Shown here: positions 28,010 to 39,999 of the stretch, piece after piece
Layout: each line of letters begins with the position of its first letter
Numbering within the stretch: the stretch's first letter is position 1
Source of the DNA: Metaphire vulgaris
Taxonomy: Eukaryota > Annelida > Clitellata > Crassiclitellata > Megascolecidae
Direction: 5' to 3'
Length of the DNA: 64,000 bases
NCBI GenBank assembly: GCA_018105865.1
Contig: CM030835.1
Coordinates: forward strand, 7,483,316 to 7,547,315
Translations under genes and position numbers: made by a program
Notes under the pieces: model-generated
Told to the model about the DNA's origin: nothing
Databases searched by the model: none
The model's input: the letters and a program-made list of their open reading frames with translations, nothing else

Positions 28010-28292
28010 AGAACTTCAAATAAAACAAAGAAAATGGAGGTGGATTGGACACACACTAAGGAACCCCCAACAACACCGCAAGACAAATGCTTTTATGGAC
28101 CGAGAAAGGAAAACGAAAAAGAAGAAGAAGACCAAAGAATACACGGAAAAGAGCAATAGACAATAGGCTAACGAGTAATGAACTCCTCAACTGGAATGAT
28201 CTTAGTCCTATTCGCTGAAGACCGAACTGCATGCCGGAATCTTGTCAGTGGCCTATGCTCCACAAGGAGTGATAGTGATAAAGCTGATGCTA
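28010..28292 (+). mobile_element. LINE ORF2 C-terminal fragment, degenerate
   Basis: The + strand reads RKWRWIGHTLRNPQQH, then a Lys-rich tract, then after a frameshift AEDRTACRNLVSGLCSTRSD. The series RRWRWIGHTLR...GKRKRGRP...A-DR--WR-LV-GLCSTR is the usual C-terminus of a widespread group of invertebrate non-LTR retrotransposon proteins. It is broken and 5'-truncated. Confidence 0.7.
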
Positions 28293-28383
28293 TACATATA
28301 TATATACATTATATATATATGTATATATATATATATGTATATATGTATAATCTCGCAAACAAGGGCAATATGATGATTTCCAA

Positions 28384-28577
28384 CTAGAGATTATATTTAT
28401 CAAACATGGATCGAACCTCCTCCTTCACATAATTTTCCTTATCGAACGAACGTTTTAAGCAGCGATGACAACGTCCTACAAGTCCACGCAGCCGCCGCTG
28501 CTCTTGGATATCTGAGCAGTTTCGCTGAGAAATATGGAGGCTGCATGGGAAACAAGATCTGTGCTTTCCAGTCAAGT
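28384..28577 (-). CDS. Candidate terminal exon, unrecognised protein
   Basis: A splice acceptor ATATTGCAG sits at 28578-28586 on the - strand. From it a frame of 63 codons runs to TAG at 28384. It starts LTGKHRSCFPCSLHIS and later reads RLRGLVGRCHRCLKRSF and MFDKYNL. It contains two CxxC pairs (CFPC, CHRC). The composition is protein-like and free of simple repeat. I do not recognise the family and have not found upstream exons, so this could be chance. Confidence 0.3.
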
Positions 28578-28734
28578 CTGCAATATTTTATTTCACCAAA
28601 TGTTGTCAAAGAGAGTAGGTATGAAGCCGGCGATATATACCAAAGCAAATATATTAAATTTGGACAGCCAACTTAATTCCCAGGACTTTGGATGTTTGTA
28701 AAAATGTTCGCAATGCCAGCAGTTTAACGCAGAC

Positions 28735-28960
28735 AGACACGGACGGATTGTATTGGGTTGGAAGGGGTTTCGGTCAGAAATGTCCATGTCTGTGTGGGTT
28801 GAGTTGGGCTTGGTTGACCACAGAACCGATTTTAAAGAAATTGTAATGTATTACGGTGGGCTGAGTTGGGTCAATTAACCCTACCACTTTCTTGGGTTGG
28901 GTCGGGTTGGGTCTGAATCATGATGCGTTCGGTTGGGTTCTAGAAGATGGACCCATGTGA
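28735..28960. repeat. GGGTTGGG-rich low-complexity tract
   Basis: Repeated TTGGGTTGGG/GGGTCGGGTTGGG words, similar in style to the subterminal repeats of the element at 35219-36250. No matching inverted terminus was identified. Confidence 0.4.
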
Positions 28961-29373
28961 CAGGTTCATTTCTGGTTTAACCGCTGTCTGAGGTTATCAC
29001 TAAAAAATTGTCGTTTTGTAATAATTTCAACGTAACATTTGTATGCGACGATGCACGTTTCTTCCGACATTCATGCATGGTGATTCACGATGGACTTTGC
29101 AAAATCCTTCGTCCGTTATTAGAAATTACCATGCAGAAACGCGTGCAAGACAGCGATTAAGCGCATCTGAGGGTGCTGGTATTTTGGGCGACCGGGGATT
29201 ACTATATACCGAGCGGTAATTAAATATAGACGATGAGCATTAATGTGATTAAAGACGGTTCTTATATAGAGGAGGTCGATATGTATAACGGTCGAGCGGA
29301 AATTATTATGCCCGGCTTTTGTGTTCTCCGTCTGACAGCGGACGAGGTATCGATATCAATATTTCTCTTGCAG

Positions 29374-29657
29374 GGTATTCGACGCAGTCGGCCAAGTCAT
29401 TCATCTTGTGCGCCACATGCAAATGGCTTCCCCGGATGCTGCAGCATTCTCCCCTTTCTATATATTCCGACCCATCGGTTGCGGCTGCTCTGCTGTCTCG
29501 ACCCGTCCTTCGGGTCCATCCATTTGGAGTCACCGTAGGCTCTAGATTGTACATAATGTTCCTGTACGAAACTCAAGTGTACGGGTTTCTGTATTGCTTT
29601 CTTGGAGGACGAAGCGGAGAAAAATTGGTGAAAAGGTTCTACAATGTTTCCTATTAA
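29374..29657 (+). CDS. Candidate exon, unrecognised protein
   Basis: A strong acceptor (TTTCTCTTGCAG, ending 29373) is followed by a 93-codon open frame to TAA at 29655-29657. Landmarks are SFILCATCKWLPRM, HPFGVTVGSRLYIMFL and YGFLYCFLGGRSG. The + strand also has an internal GTAGGC donor-like site at 29536. No homology is recognised and no neighbouring exon is identified, so the call is weak. Confidence 0.22.
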
Positions 29658-29788
29658 TTTTAGTCCAAAATTTCTAGAATCTAAGTAACTTTAGACGCTG
29701 TATTCGACGATGTTTCGATGTTCGTGGCCCAAACATTCAGCGTATTTATGCGGAGAATTCTGTGTACAATACTTGCATTTGATGAAAC

Positions 29789-30136
29789 CATAGGCGTATA
29801 AAGGTAATCGAGGGGATGTCAAGGTTTCTATAGGCCAACATTTCCAGTTTCGATCAGAGGGTCGTGAGCTCCACAGCCGCAGAAATTTTGAATGATTCTA
29901 GTGTTAGACCGTCAGCTCTGGTGCATGCCTTAAAGCCTTTTAATTATGACTTATTATTGAATGGCCAAAAGCTGTAATACGACTAAGTAAATCGATTGCT
30001 CAAAAACTCACCATAATCCCCCTAACCACCCACGTAAGTGTTTTGGGCAAATCCCACGACCGGTCCCAGCCCGAATGGGGGTCCGCCGACCAACCCCCCC
30101 CCCATCCAAAGCCACACCCTCGTGGCTACACTAATG
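29789..30136. mobile_element. Non-autonomous hAT-type element, family 2
   Basis: TIRs are CATAGGCGTAT and GTGGCTACACTAATG. The 8-bp TSD is GATGAAAC (29781-29788) and GCTGAAAC (30137-30144). The interior shares AATGGCCAAAAGCTGTAATACG and CCACGACCGGTCCCAGCC words with the other family 2 copies. Confidence 0.85.
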
Positions 30137-30482
30137 GCTGAAACCCGAAATTGCTTTCTTCAGAGAAGGTTTCGACTGACAACGCATTTAATCCTTCCGT
30201 TTGATCTCGTTAATCACGTGACCTAACTGCGCTGCAACATTCGACGTTGAATGCTGCAGCGAGAGCAGAAGAGGCGGAGTACGGAGGCTGTTCTGAGGGG
30301 GAGCTCGGCATCATCTGCTGCAGACGCCAAACAGTCCACCCGGTCGTCACGTGACACCGGTTTCAGATCTTCCTCTCATCGATCCTAAATCGTATTATTA
30401 TTATCCCGCGATTGTTATGTTATACTGCTTCGATTCTTCTTCTGAGACAGACTTCGAGACCTCACAGATTAAGAGGATGGAC

Positions 30483-30484
<2 letters not shown>

Positions 30485-30542
<58 letters not shown>
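30485..30542. repeat. (CT)n microsatellite
   Basis: Pure CT run. Related purine/pyrimidine runs lie at 30870-30940 (GA, CAGA) and 31209-31287 (CT). Confidence 0.97.
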
Positions 30543-30545
<3 letters not shown>

Positions 30546-30888
30546 GCATCTATCTGCTTAAACGTTGTTTCTGTTCTTAAGAGGCGGTTGGTCGTCGGTC
30601 ATAATTACTTCACTCTTTTGCTGTCGACGGCAGCAGCAGCAGCAGCAGCAGCAGCTCAATTAGAAACAGACGATTTACGGCCTTTTCCGCTAGTCAGTGC
30701 CTTGAGTGGGGTTGCCGCCCCTTTCCCCCGACCAGTTCTGCAGTTGGTCAGTTCCACCGTAAATTTTTTCGAGTGCCACGTATTTTAAGATCTACATTCT
30801 ACATCATTCGCCGCAGAGCGCTTGACGGCATGTTCAAACTGTCCCCGCCTGTAGCAATTAAGGACAAGCGGGAGAGAGAGAGAAAGAA

Positions 30889-30935
<47 letters not shown>

Positions 30936-31205
30936 GAGGGGACGTAGGGGGAGAGAGAGATGGGGCCATCGGAAAGAGTGGATTGCATAGAAGGAAGTAA
31001 TCAGAGAGATTCGATCAGATATTTCCGGTCGTGCTGTGAGCCAGTTCCGTTTTCTGCGCCGGTTTATATCTTATCAAATGCCCGGTCATCGGAATAGAGC
31101 GATGCTCCGTCGAAAAAAACCCGCCTAGGTCTATCTCTCCCCCGAACTAATCGATACGACGATGATCGATTGATCGGAAAAGATTGAAACCTCTCTCTAT
31201 CTCTT

Positions 31206-31208
<3 letters not shown>

Positions 31209-31287
<79 letters not shown>
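31209..31287. repeat. (CT)n microsatellite
   Basis: Nearly 40 uninterrupted CT units. Confidence 0.97.
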
Positions 31288-31294
<7 letters not shown>

Positions 31295-32314
31295 ACTCTG
31301 CACAAGTATTGTTAATGGTCAGTTCCGATGTCATCAAATCACTGCTTGTTCAGCGGCGCATGTGGAAGATGATGTTATGTGACGCGACTACCCTTTCCAG
31401 TGCAGCCGCGATTCCACTGCGAAGGACTTCTGATGATAACGCAGGGCGTAGTCAGGGGTGTGATGTACAAGAATCCCCAAATCCACGGAATCAGCGTTCA
31501 CTCGTCAATATTAAAAACAACGACAAGTTTAATAAGCTTGTCAATATAAAGCGAAGATTATTACAGCATATTCTTCTACAAGTTAGTTAAAACGGTCTGG
31601 AGCAGTGGTCGGCAAAACCTGATCCTTTGTTAAAATTTTACTCTCCCAAATATTTTAATATTCATTTGCGGAGAGCTCCACATCAGAGATGCATGACGTA
31701 GGCTATTGGACAAAATTCTGCAAGCTTCAGACTAATGAGTCAAGCATATGCGTGCGTGTCCACACATGCAATAGGCCCTGTATAAAAACTTTTCATCTTC
31801 TTAAAAAATCTAAAAAATGATTGGTATCTAGAAACAAAATAATTGTATAATTTCAGAGTAAAAATCTTCAACTTTGGCCCGCAAACATAAATAATATGTT
31901 GAAATACCGGCGTTTCGCGGTCTCAGGGATAGAAAAACTATTGATTTCAACGCAAGAAATCTACCTGCGGTCAATGCGTCTTTTTAACGATTACATTCAA
32001 CTGCCTGTACAAGCGCTGCTGCTACCTGCGATATAATTGGCAAATTGAACTAATTAAGATCCGTAGAAAGCTGAGACCGCTTCTTTTTAAAAACCAAGAG
32101 GCTCTAAAGACAGCGAAAGAGTCGCTGCTTTCATCAAGGATGCTATTAGAATCAGCTCGTGTTCAAATTAGATCAATCAGGAACATATCACCGTACTGTA
32201 TATGTTTATCAGTAGCCCTGTAGGGGAAAATGGCTTCGTTTCTTCTCCTTTCGAAGCTATTTGGAATTGCCCGCGGCCTTGAACGGCATGAACCTTTTAT
32301 TATATAGACCCTAT

Positions 32315-32360
32315 TATACAAATAAATTAATATATATATATATATTAATTTATTTGTATA
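32315..32360. repeat. Perfect 46-bp palindrome
   Basis: The sequence equals its own reverse complement over 46 bases, from TATACAAATAAATTAA to TTAATTTATTTGTATA, with a TA-rich centre and no spacer. It could extrude a cruciform. It may be a relic of an inverted insertion. Confidence 0.95.
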
Positions 32361-32484
32361 TATAAAGAAGACAAAGAACGCGAATACATGCAGAAACAAG
32401 CCTACTACAGGACAAGAAGGCAAAGAATGAGATTATCAACAAGACCTTAATGGATGAAACAGACCCTACTGAACCACGCTAAGC

Positions 32485-32594
<110 letters not shown>

Positions 32595-33160
32595 TTAACG
32601 CGTTTAAAGTGCAGTCAAATTGGAAATACGGAAATTTGAGGTCGCAGCCTCAACGGTGAAGTTTTAACTTTCCTAGCGTTCTGTGGAACATTCATGAAAA
32701 ATTCTTTTGACAGCATATTTCTGGACCAGTCAACATTTAAGATCCAGAACATGCAAGCCTATAGACATTCTGGTGACTGGCAAAAGGAGGCTGGTGAATT
32801 TTACGAGAAATATCCTCATTACTCCCATTCTCCAAAATAGACAACATCGCCATTAAGTCGAATATATATTCGAACAAAACGACCGTTTGCCCTTATTTTC
32901 GCTGAATCATACAACCGACCCAAATTCCCAATACGTCTGCTGGGAATGAAGAGATTTTACTGTTATTGACGAAGCAATACATTGGAGAAATTTATGATAG
33001 GACGCTTAAACCGCCGAATCATCGAGAATTGGTCGTTTGAACAGCACAGTTTGTTTCTTTTCCAATAATCCTATTTTCTCGACGCCATGTACTGTATATA
33101 GCGAGTGAACGGAGTTTAGGCATCCGGCAGCTTAAAACTGATAAAAGAAAACTTACGAAG

Positions 33161-33346
33161 CAGGGGCATAGCGACGGGGGTGTATATCGGTATATATACC
33201 CCTAAAAATCAGTGTGCCTTAAAGTTTTTTATGTGATTTACATGTGGTTATATGTGGTTTATATGGTTTAAGTGGTTTATAGTTAAGATTTATACCCACC
33301 CAAAATATTTATACCCTCCCAAATCAAATGTCTGGCTACGCCCCTG
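33161..33346. mobile_element. Non-autonomous hAT-type element, family 1 (short copy)
   Basis: TIRs are CAGGGGCATAGCGACGGG and GGCTACGCCCCTG. The 8-bp TSD is TTACGAAG (33153-33160) and TTACGAGG (33347-33354). Compared with 592-880 it lacks roughly 100 internal bases but keeps the TTTATGTGATTTACATGTGG tract. Confidence 0.9.
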
Positions 33347-33429
33347 TTACGAGGGGGAAGCTACGACGGTGCACTACTCATGTCGGGTTCACGACCTTTG
33401 TATGACCCGTTTTCATTGATCTGCCGGTA

Positions 33430-34156
33430 CTATGGATGCCGTTGCCTTTGGTAACAGCGAATTTTCTCTTCGTCTCTTCCCTCTCCCCTCCTGGCTTATG
33501 CCACTATACGTCGTTAACATCTATTTTCGTCTTTCGTCTTCATTCTTGGCTTCTTCGTTCATGTCCTTTCCGTGCGCAATAAACTCTTTTCCTCCGACCA
33601 CCCCTCCCTCCGTCTCTTCCTTGCTCCTCCGGCTCCTCCCTTCCTTCCTCTCCCTCCTCCCTCCCTCCATCCATCCGTTTTTCCTTCATTCCTTCCTTCC
33701 TTGTTCTACTCCGTCAGTTCTTCCGGTCTCTAGCCCTGAGCCATCTTCACTCGTCGTTGTCTTCCATTTCTTCTGGTCCTAAATCCAATAGAGTATTCAT
33801 AATGGTGGTTGTTAGGGGGTCGGAAGTCGTCGACGCAGTTGGGGCGTTCGACCCGCACGGACAATGAAATGAAAGAGGCATTCAGGAGAGCAAGGAGACC
33901 GCACGGTAGGGCCATCGATGGACGGGACGCTGGCCTCAATCCCTCCCCAATTATCGCAGTCATCGGCACGAAGTGTGCCTAGAAGGGCGGATAACGGGAA
34001 CCGCAGCAACCGACCGACCGAACGACCGACCGACCGACCGGCGGGGGCCAATGAACCAACAAATATGCCCAGCCGCGTCGCCCGGGCGAGTCTCCCTCTT
34101 GCCTAACGGGGAACGCAGTCGAAGCGGCCGTTAAGGACGTTGCCGGCGAACCAGGC

Positions 34157-34237
<81 letters not shown>

Positions 34238-34860
34238 GACACAGAGACACAGACAGACAGATACAGAGAGAGAGAGCACATTGCTTAAGCGATGATAAAG
34301 CATTCTAATGAAGTATCTGTTCCTCCTCCTCCTTCTCCTCCTCCTTCTCCTCCTCCTCCTTCTCGGAGTCGCCATCTTCGTCTTTTCCTTCTTCCTCTTC
34401 TTCCTCATTCCAGTACAATATTCGTCGTCGATTAATTGACAGCGGAAATGCGTTCACCTCGGTTCCGATGAGTCGATGAGCTACAATTGATGTCCTAGAG
34501 GGTCGTTCGCTTGAAGTGCGGTCCTCTGTCGCTCCAGATCTAAGCGCAGCCAGACGCAGACGGACATCCCCACGTCATCCCACTCCCTCCTCACCACTCC
34601 TCTCGCCGCCTCTTAATGTCATTGGGCATTTGGTCTTTCTGTCTTTCGGTTGGCGATTCGTCCGAGAGATCGGAGACACATCGCGTTCGTCTTCCTTCCC
34701 CCCCTCCCCACCATTTTTCTCCCTCTGCCCATCTCCTTCGCTGTCGTCGTCGTCCTCCTCGTCCTCCTACTCGTCGTCCTCCTCCTCTTCTCTTCCTCTT
34801 GTGCAACTGAAACCGCGGATGGAGAAGAAGTGTCGAACGTGTGTTTAGCTCCTCCGTTCT
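33430..34860. repeat. Purine/pyrimidine-asymmetric tract
   Basis: Long pyrimidine-rich stretches (33476-33780, 34320-34412, 34678-34804) surround an uninterrupted (GA)n run at 34159-34233 and GACC repeats near 34009-34040. Several frames stay open only because of strand asymmetry. No gene is supported. Confidence 0.6.
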
Positions 34861-35052
34861 TACGCTGAGAAATCCAATGAATCTTCCTGTTCAATTTGTC
34901 CGAATGAAGAGATCTTGGCAACGAAGAGCCATCAGTCTCTGTCGTTGCATGAATTTCATCACCGTCTGACAGAACGCGAGACGGCGTTTCTCCTTAGTAA
35001 TCGCATATATAGACTACAGCATCCAATCTAGAAAACGGCATATGTATATACA

Positions 35053-35095
<43 letters not shown>

Positions 35096-35152
35096 TGCGG
35101 GTATTGAGAGAGAGAGAGAGAGAGAGAGAGATCAAAAGAGAGAGAGAGAGAA
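35053..35152. repeat. (AT)n-(GA)n compound microsatellite
   Basis: AT run 35053-35092 and GA-rich run 35105-35152. Confidence 0.95.
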
Positions 35153-35218
35153 CTGAGTACGCTGTGCTTCGACCAATCTTTATCGGATTTTGCTTTGAAT
35201 CCAGCTTTGAGTCCAGTC

Positions 35219-36250
35219 TAGGGATGTCCCGGGTATTCCCCCGTACCCAACCGGGTATCCATCCCTACCCAATCGCCCCCCCAAACCCCCGTACCCGCGG
35301 GTACGGGTAGGTATCCCTTTCCCCTCTACACATTTTACGGGTACGGGTCGGGTACGGGTACAGCGCTCTCCCTATCCCCTTCCGGGTACGGGGTATAGCC
35401 CAGGGCTACGGTACCCCACTGGGTATACCCGTTTTACCCGTAAAGTTATATTTTCATTTCTCACTACTATAGCAAATTAGCAATGCAGTAATAGAAAAAT
35501 AATATTGAGTAAAGTGTATTAATATAACTTGTACATCGCGTTCAGTTTGTCAGACAGCATGCATTTTACTTACTGAAAACATAAAGGAAATACAGATGAC
35601 GTAATCTGACATCTTCAGTAATAAATCTATAATGGCGTCCTCTGACTCCTCCAAGGACTCTTTGACCGAGAAGTTCTTCTGGAAAAAGTTTTGTTGTTTA
35701 ATATTTTGAGCTCTAATGCCTGCTCATAGATAAATGATATCTACTAAATATTTTAAACAAGCCCATTCATGTCGGCTTAGGCTAGCTGACTGATTATCCT
35801 GATTCCTAAGTACTAGATCTGTCCTAATCTAAACATGCGTGCTATTTACAATGAATAGTTATCCCAATTTGTTTAGCCCCTATTTCTTTCTAACTGTTGC
35901 CTCTCTATAGTCTCTAGGAACGGCTAGGGGTTCACGGGTCCATGCAAACAGGTCCTTGTAGTACTTGTACCCGTAAACACACCTGAAGGAAAAGGCGGGG
36001 TACGGGTACCAAAATTCAAAATGCTGCGCAAAATGCTATTGCATTTGCGCAAAAAATTCAAATCCAAAAACTCCAAATTCCAACCAAAGTCATAAGTTAC
36101 TATTGGTACAAAACGGGGGTAAAACACAGCATTTTTACGGGTACGGGGTCGGGTAGGGTACAGCGCTATATGGGTACGGGTAGGGTAGGGTAAAAAAGTT
36201 TTTCCACGGGTACGGGTAGGGTATGCATTTTGCTGTACCGCACATCTCTA
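35219..36250. mobile_element. Ac-like hAT element, 1032 bp, with tandem subterminal repeats
   Basis: The ends TAGGGATGTCCCGGGTA and TACCGCACATCTCTA are inverted. There is a perfect 8-bp TSD, GTCCAGTC, at 35211-35218 and 36251-36258. TAGGGATG ends resemble the plant Ac/Ds termini. Both subterminal regions (about 35226-35450 and 35990-36235) are packed with GGGTACGGGTA-type words in opposite orientation, a plausible transposase-binding array. The middle has no long frame. Confidence 0.9.
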
Positions 36251-37750
36251 GTCCAGTCACGTCACGGTTAAGGTGTCGCCCGAATTCTAAACCCTCTACC
36301 CAACAATCGGTAAGCTCTTGCTCTATCTTAAAGGTCTCTAATTTGCAATGCGTCTACGTTTAGACCGTAGAACGCTCAAAACTCAGATAGAACAAAATAC
36401 CTCAAAAGGAAGCGCGTTACAGTTGAAAACGGAATTATCAGGACAAGGAGGTCCGAGAGGACAAGAACCTTTTGATACCAATTCTAAACTCAATATTTCA
36501 TAAGAAAACCTATGGTCCGATAGATCTAAAAGGGTTCTAATTTCTAAATGAGGCCATGCGTGTCTGTATGTGGAATAGTTGTGTGGAAATTCCACTTGCT
36601 TTTCTGTTCGTGTACAGAATCGTATATGCGTCGCTGCAGTATAGATAGATTACAACATGATCTTCTGAATTTATGTAGCGCCAGCTGTCAGTTTCATTCA
36701 TCTGAAATATCGATGGCAAGTGAAAATTGAAGACAGATCAATAGCTGCACAGTGTCAATTAGCATTGTTTGCCGTGCGTGACATTTCGTTTTCGGAGCTG
36801 CTTCGACTGCGCTAATCATCTGTCTAATATGCTCTGTGCGATGAAAGCAGTTGCTAAGCCTGATCCATCTATTCCGGGGTCGTATTTCAGAGTCAGACCA
36901 GTGGGGGCGGGGGTGGAATCAATCAATCCCGTGGGGATAATTTTTATTTCTTCCATTAAGATAAACAGATTAGTTAAATAAATTAGCGACAGCATAAACC
37001 TTCCCCTCCTGCTATACTATGTATAGCCTAAAGTGTGCCAGTGGTGGGGGGGGAGGGACAGTAAAGAACGACCAGCTATACTCTCTCTTTCCCTCTACTG
37101 GTCTATTCCGATCCAAGTACTGCCAAAAACCCATTCGGGCTATCCTGGAAGTCGACATAGCAGAGCGACAAGCAGCACTCCCTTATCGCGTCTTACTTAT
37201 TTATTTCGCCGGTTGAGTAATGTCCGAGTTCGCGTCGCGTTCTATAGCGCAATAAATTCCAACCACGGCCAACGATGTCGGTTCGTAATAAATAACGCAT
37301 ATAGTTCGCTTTTATAATTGCGATCCGCGCGTCGCTTTATTAGAAACCAAGGAACCGTTTCCTCGCGAAACAAGCGACCGGGGGTCGTGTCCGCCGCGAA
37401 TCTCTCGAGTGGAATTCGTTTCGAACGCAAACCTGAGAAGAAGAGCAGCGGGGGAGAGTTATTGTTTTAGGAGATTAGGACTACACACGCTGCTGCCGTG
37501 GGAGAAAAAGGGTAGTCTACGATACGCGCATGGCAAAGAGTGCCCCTAAGAGGCGATCAAACGTCTGCGGTCCAGCTAATGGTAGACCAAGTCGAAACAA
37601 AAATATACCCGACTACAGACATAACGGGCTTTCTTACGGATCAAACAGTCAGTGACGAAGCAGAGACTAGAAATATTCGCCCTTCGAACATTCCAAAACA
37701 AGCCACCCGCACAGTTTAGCAATGTGCCACGGGGCGTGCTGGCCATTTAG
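36251..37750. other. Intergenic stretch
   Basis: No gene, repeat boundary or RNA could be supported. The DNA is CpG-containing with scattered short frames only. Confidence 0.5.
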
Positions 37751-37945
37751 CAGTGGCGGCTCTAGGATTTGACAAGTGGGGGGGCCGTTGGGGTGGCAAC
37801 TTCTAATCATGGGGGGCCAACCATTTGTTGTTTTATGCATGTAGCATTAAGTATAGGGTCCCAACTGGGGGGGGGGGCCACTGGGGGGCCAGGCTCTCAT
37901 TAGGAGGGCACGGGCCCCCCTGGCCCCCCGGTGGAGCCGCCACTG
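37751..37945. mobile_element. Non-autonomous hAT-type element, family 7
   Basis: TIRs are CAGTGGCGGCTCTAGGATT and GGTGGAGCCGCCACTG. There is a perfect 8-bp TSD, CCATTTAG, at 37743-37750 and 37946-37953. The sequence is very similar to 46643-46844, including GTTGGGGTGGCAACTTCTAA. Confidence 0.93.
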
Positions 37946-38029
37946 CCATTTAGTAGCATTGGGGGATTTTCAGGGCCCCTGGAGGATAAATAAACTTCAC
38001 AAGCCCCTTAAACCGCCTAGTGCATATTT

Positions 38030-38227
38030 GGAAGACTTCAACTGCAAATTAGTATATTACTGAGTGACCAAAAGCTGTAGTACAGCTGAATATATTGAAC
38101 CCGTCTACAATCACCCTATCCCTCACCCCGAAAAGTTATCGTCGATTTTGTGCAAATCCCGTGACTGGTCCCAGTTGGAATAGGGAGCCCAACCCCCCGT
38201 GACTCCTCCCCCGTGGCTGCGCTAATG
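38030..38227. mobile_element. Family 2 hAT-type element, partial
   Basis: GACTTCAACTG, GTGACCAAAAGCTGTAGTAC and CCCGTGACTGGTCCCAG match family 2, and the right end CGTGGCTGCGCTAATG is intact. The left terminus could not be paired with a TSD. Confidence 0.7.
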
Positions 38228-38698
38228 ATACATCCGGTGACTTCGAAAGCACAGGCATACGATTGTCCTGACATTCTTCCGGTAAGAATGGGGGGGGGAT
38301 TAAACCAACTGGATCAATCAAAAGTATATTCGTTTAGGATATAGGACGCAAAATGATCTGACAACAGACGTAACGTGATCGAATATTGACGTTTTGTTGA
38401 TAGTTCGAGTTTCCAGTTAAACGAATTATGAATCTTTTGAAGCCCGCTTAACATAGACGGAAAACAAGGTTTGGATGATTTCGAGACGAGAACGAGTCTT
38501 ATACGGCAGCAGTTTGACTGCAGGGCATCTGCGAGGAGAGGAGAGGAGTGGGAACAACACGCCTAGGAACACAAGAGGCGCCTTATTTTACGAAGAATGT
38601 GATATTGCCCAGAGCGACTGGCTTAGCAAATAATAAATTACAAACACAAAACAAAGAAGTTACACTTCGACACGAGCAAACTCTTGAACAGTAAATTC

Positions 38699-38700
<2 letters not shown>

Positions 38701-38776
<76 letters not shown>

Positions 38777-38783
38777 CACACAT

Positions 38784-38833
<50 letters not shown>
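38701..38833. repeat. (CA)n-(TA)n double compound microsatellite
   Basis: CA, TA, CA and TA blocks in succession. Confidence 0.96.
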
Positions 38834-38835
<2 letters not shown>

Positions 38836-39276
38836 CACCATATGTCGTCGGTGCATTGGGAATATTTATATATTGATGTGAACGTCAGTTCCGCGCTAGA
38901 AAAGTCGTTTATATTGTATGCGGTTCAGACATAACGTTTCTTTGCAGCAGCATCGGGAGGAGAAAAGCCTTTTGAATATTTGATCGGTTCATAATTCACG
39001 ACGACTCGCGCCGACATTACGACCGACAAAGAGCGGCGATACGAAAGCCCTTCACTCGTTCGACTATAGGCCTAGTCTCCATCGTCAAAGATTCTTATAC
39101 GCTATTTCCATCCGTCTCCTGTCAAAATTCCAGTATCCAGTGGCGCTATACGATAACGCTAACCCACGACAACCAACTATTCTCCATTTCTCCCTTTTGT
39201 CCAAATCCGAAGCTTAGTAGACCCAGGGACATCTGTATATTAGCTAATATTTAGAAGTATCTGGTAGGCCTATATC

Positions 39277-39440
39277 CAGGGCGCGATTTGTAGGAGGAAG
39301 GGAGTTCCCCCATTGCCCAACTGCATCCCCCCACTGCTACATCCCCCACCACTACATCCCCCCACTGCTACACTTCCCCAACAACTACACTCTCCCAAGC
39401 TCGACATACCCCACTGCTCCAGGTCACAACTCGCACCCTG
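39277..39440. mobile_element. Non-autonomous hAT-type element, family 3
   Basis: TIRs are CAGGGCGCGATTTGTAGG and AACTCGCACCCTG. There is a perfect 8-bp TSD, CCTATATC, at 39269-39276 and 39441-39448. The interior has repeated CACTGCTACATCCCCC words, as in 43084-43260. Confidence 0.92.
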
Positions 39441-39898
39441 CCTATATCACATTGACTTTAACATAGGCTAGTTAAAACTGCTATTATCAAACTAGCATTT
39501 TAACTGTGTTAATCAACAAGGTATATCTTTGAACAAAACCAAGAACAGTTTAAGTAGCTTCTTGTCTATTTCGCAGTTGAAACCGGTTTCGATTTTCGAT
39601 ATTTAAGTCGCTTTATATTTAACGTGGAGCTCGATCGAGTGGCTGTCATGTGCGTACACAGAGTTCATACGTTCTAAATTCCTAATTGTCCAATAGGTCA
39701 GATCCTTATTTTATCGCTCATCTCTGCCCAGTGAGTCTCAGTTTCATATTTCACGCATAATTAACTTCTGAAAGCGGACATTGACTGGCCTCCAAGCCCA
39801 AAGGCAGCAACCTGCCACAAAACTTGGGGTGTCCAGTGTCCACTGTCCAGACTTCCCATGGGATGGACCATTCCCTCTCTTTGCTTTTTACAGAAGTC

Positions 39899-39962
39899 GA
39901 TTGATTGATTGACTGATTGATTGACTGACTGATTGACTGTCTGACTGTTCTGCGATTGATTG
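39899..39962. repeat. (TGAT)n/(TGAC)n tetranucleotide repeat
   Basis: TGATTGAT and TGACTGAT units in about 60 bp. Confidence 0.85.
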
Positions 39963-39999
39963 TTTGATAGCACAACACCTATAAGATTATTATTGGAAA

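Noticed and set aside
31600..31640. CAGTGGTCGGCAAAACC, a hAT-like left terminus
   Set aside because: No inverted partner or TSD detected downstream.
34103..34860. Arg-rich and Ser-rich frames on both strands
   Set aside because: Open only because of purine/pyrimidine asymmetry.
35226..36235. GGGTACGGG/GGGTAGGG arrays as interstitial telomere
   Set aside because: The unit is not TTAGGG, and the arrays are mirrored inside an element with TIRs and an 8-bp TSD.
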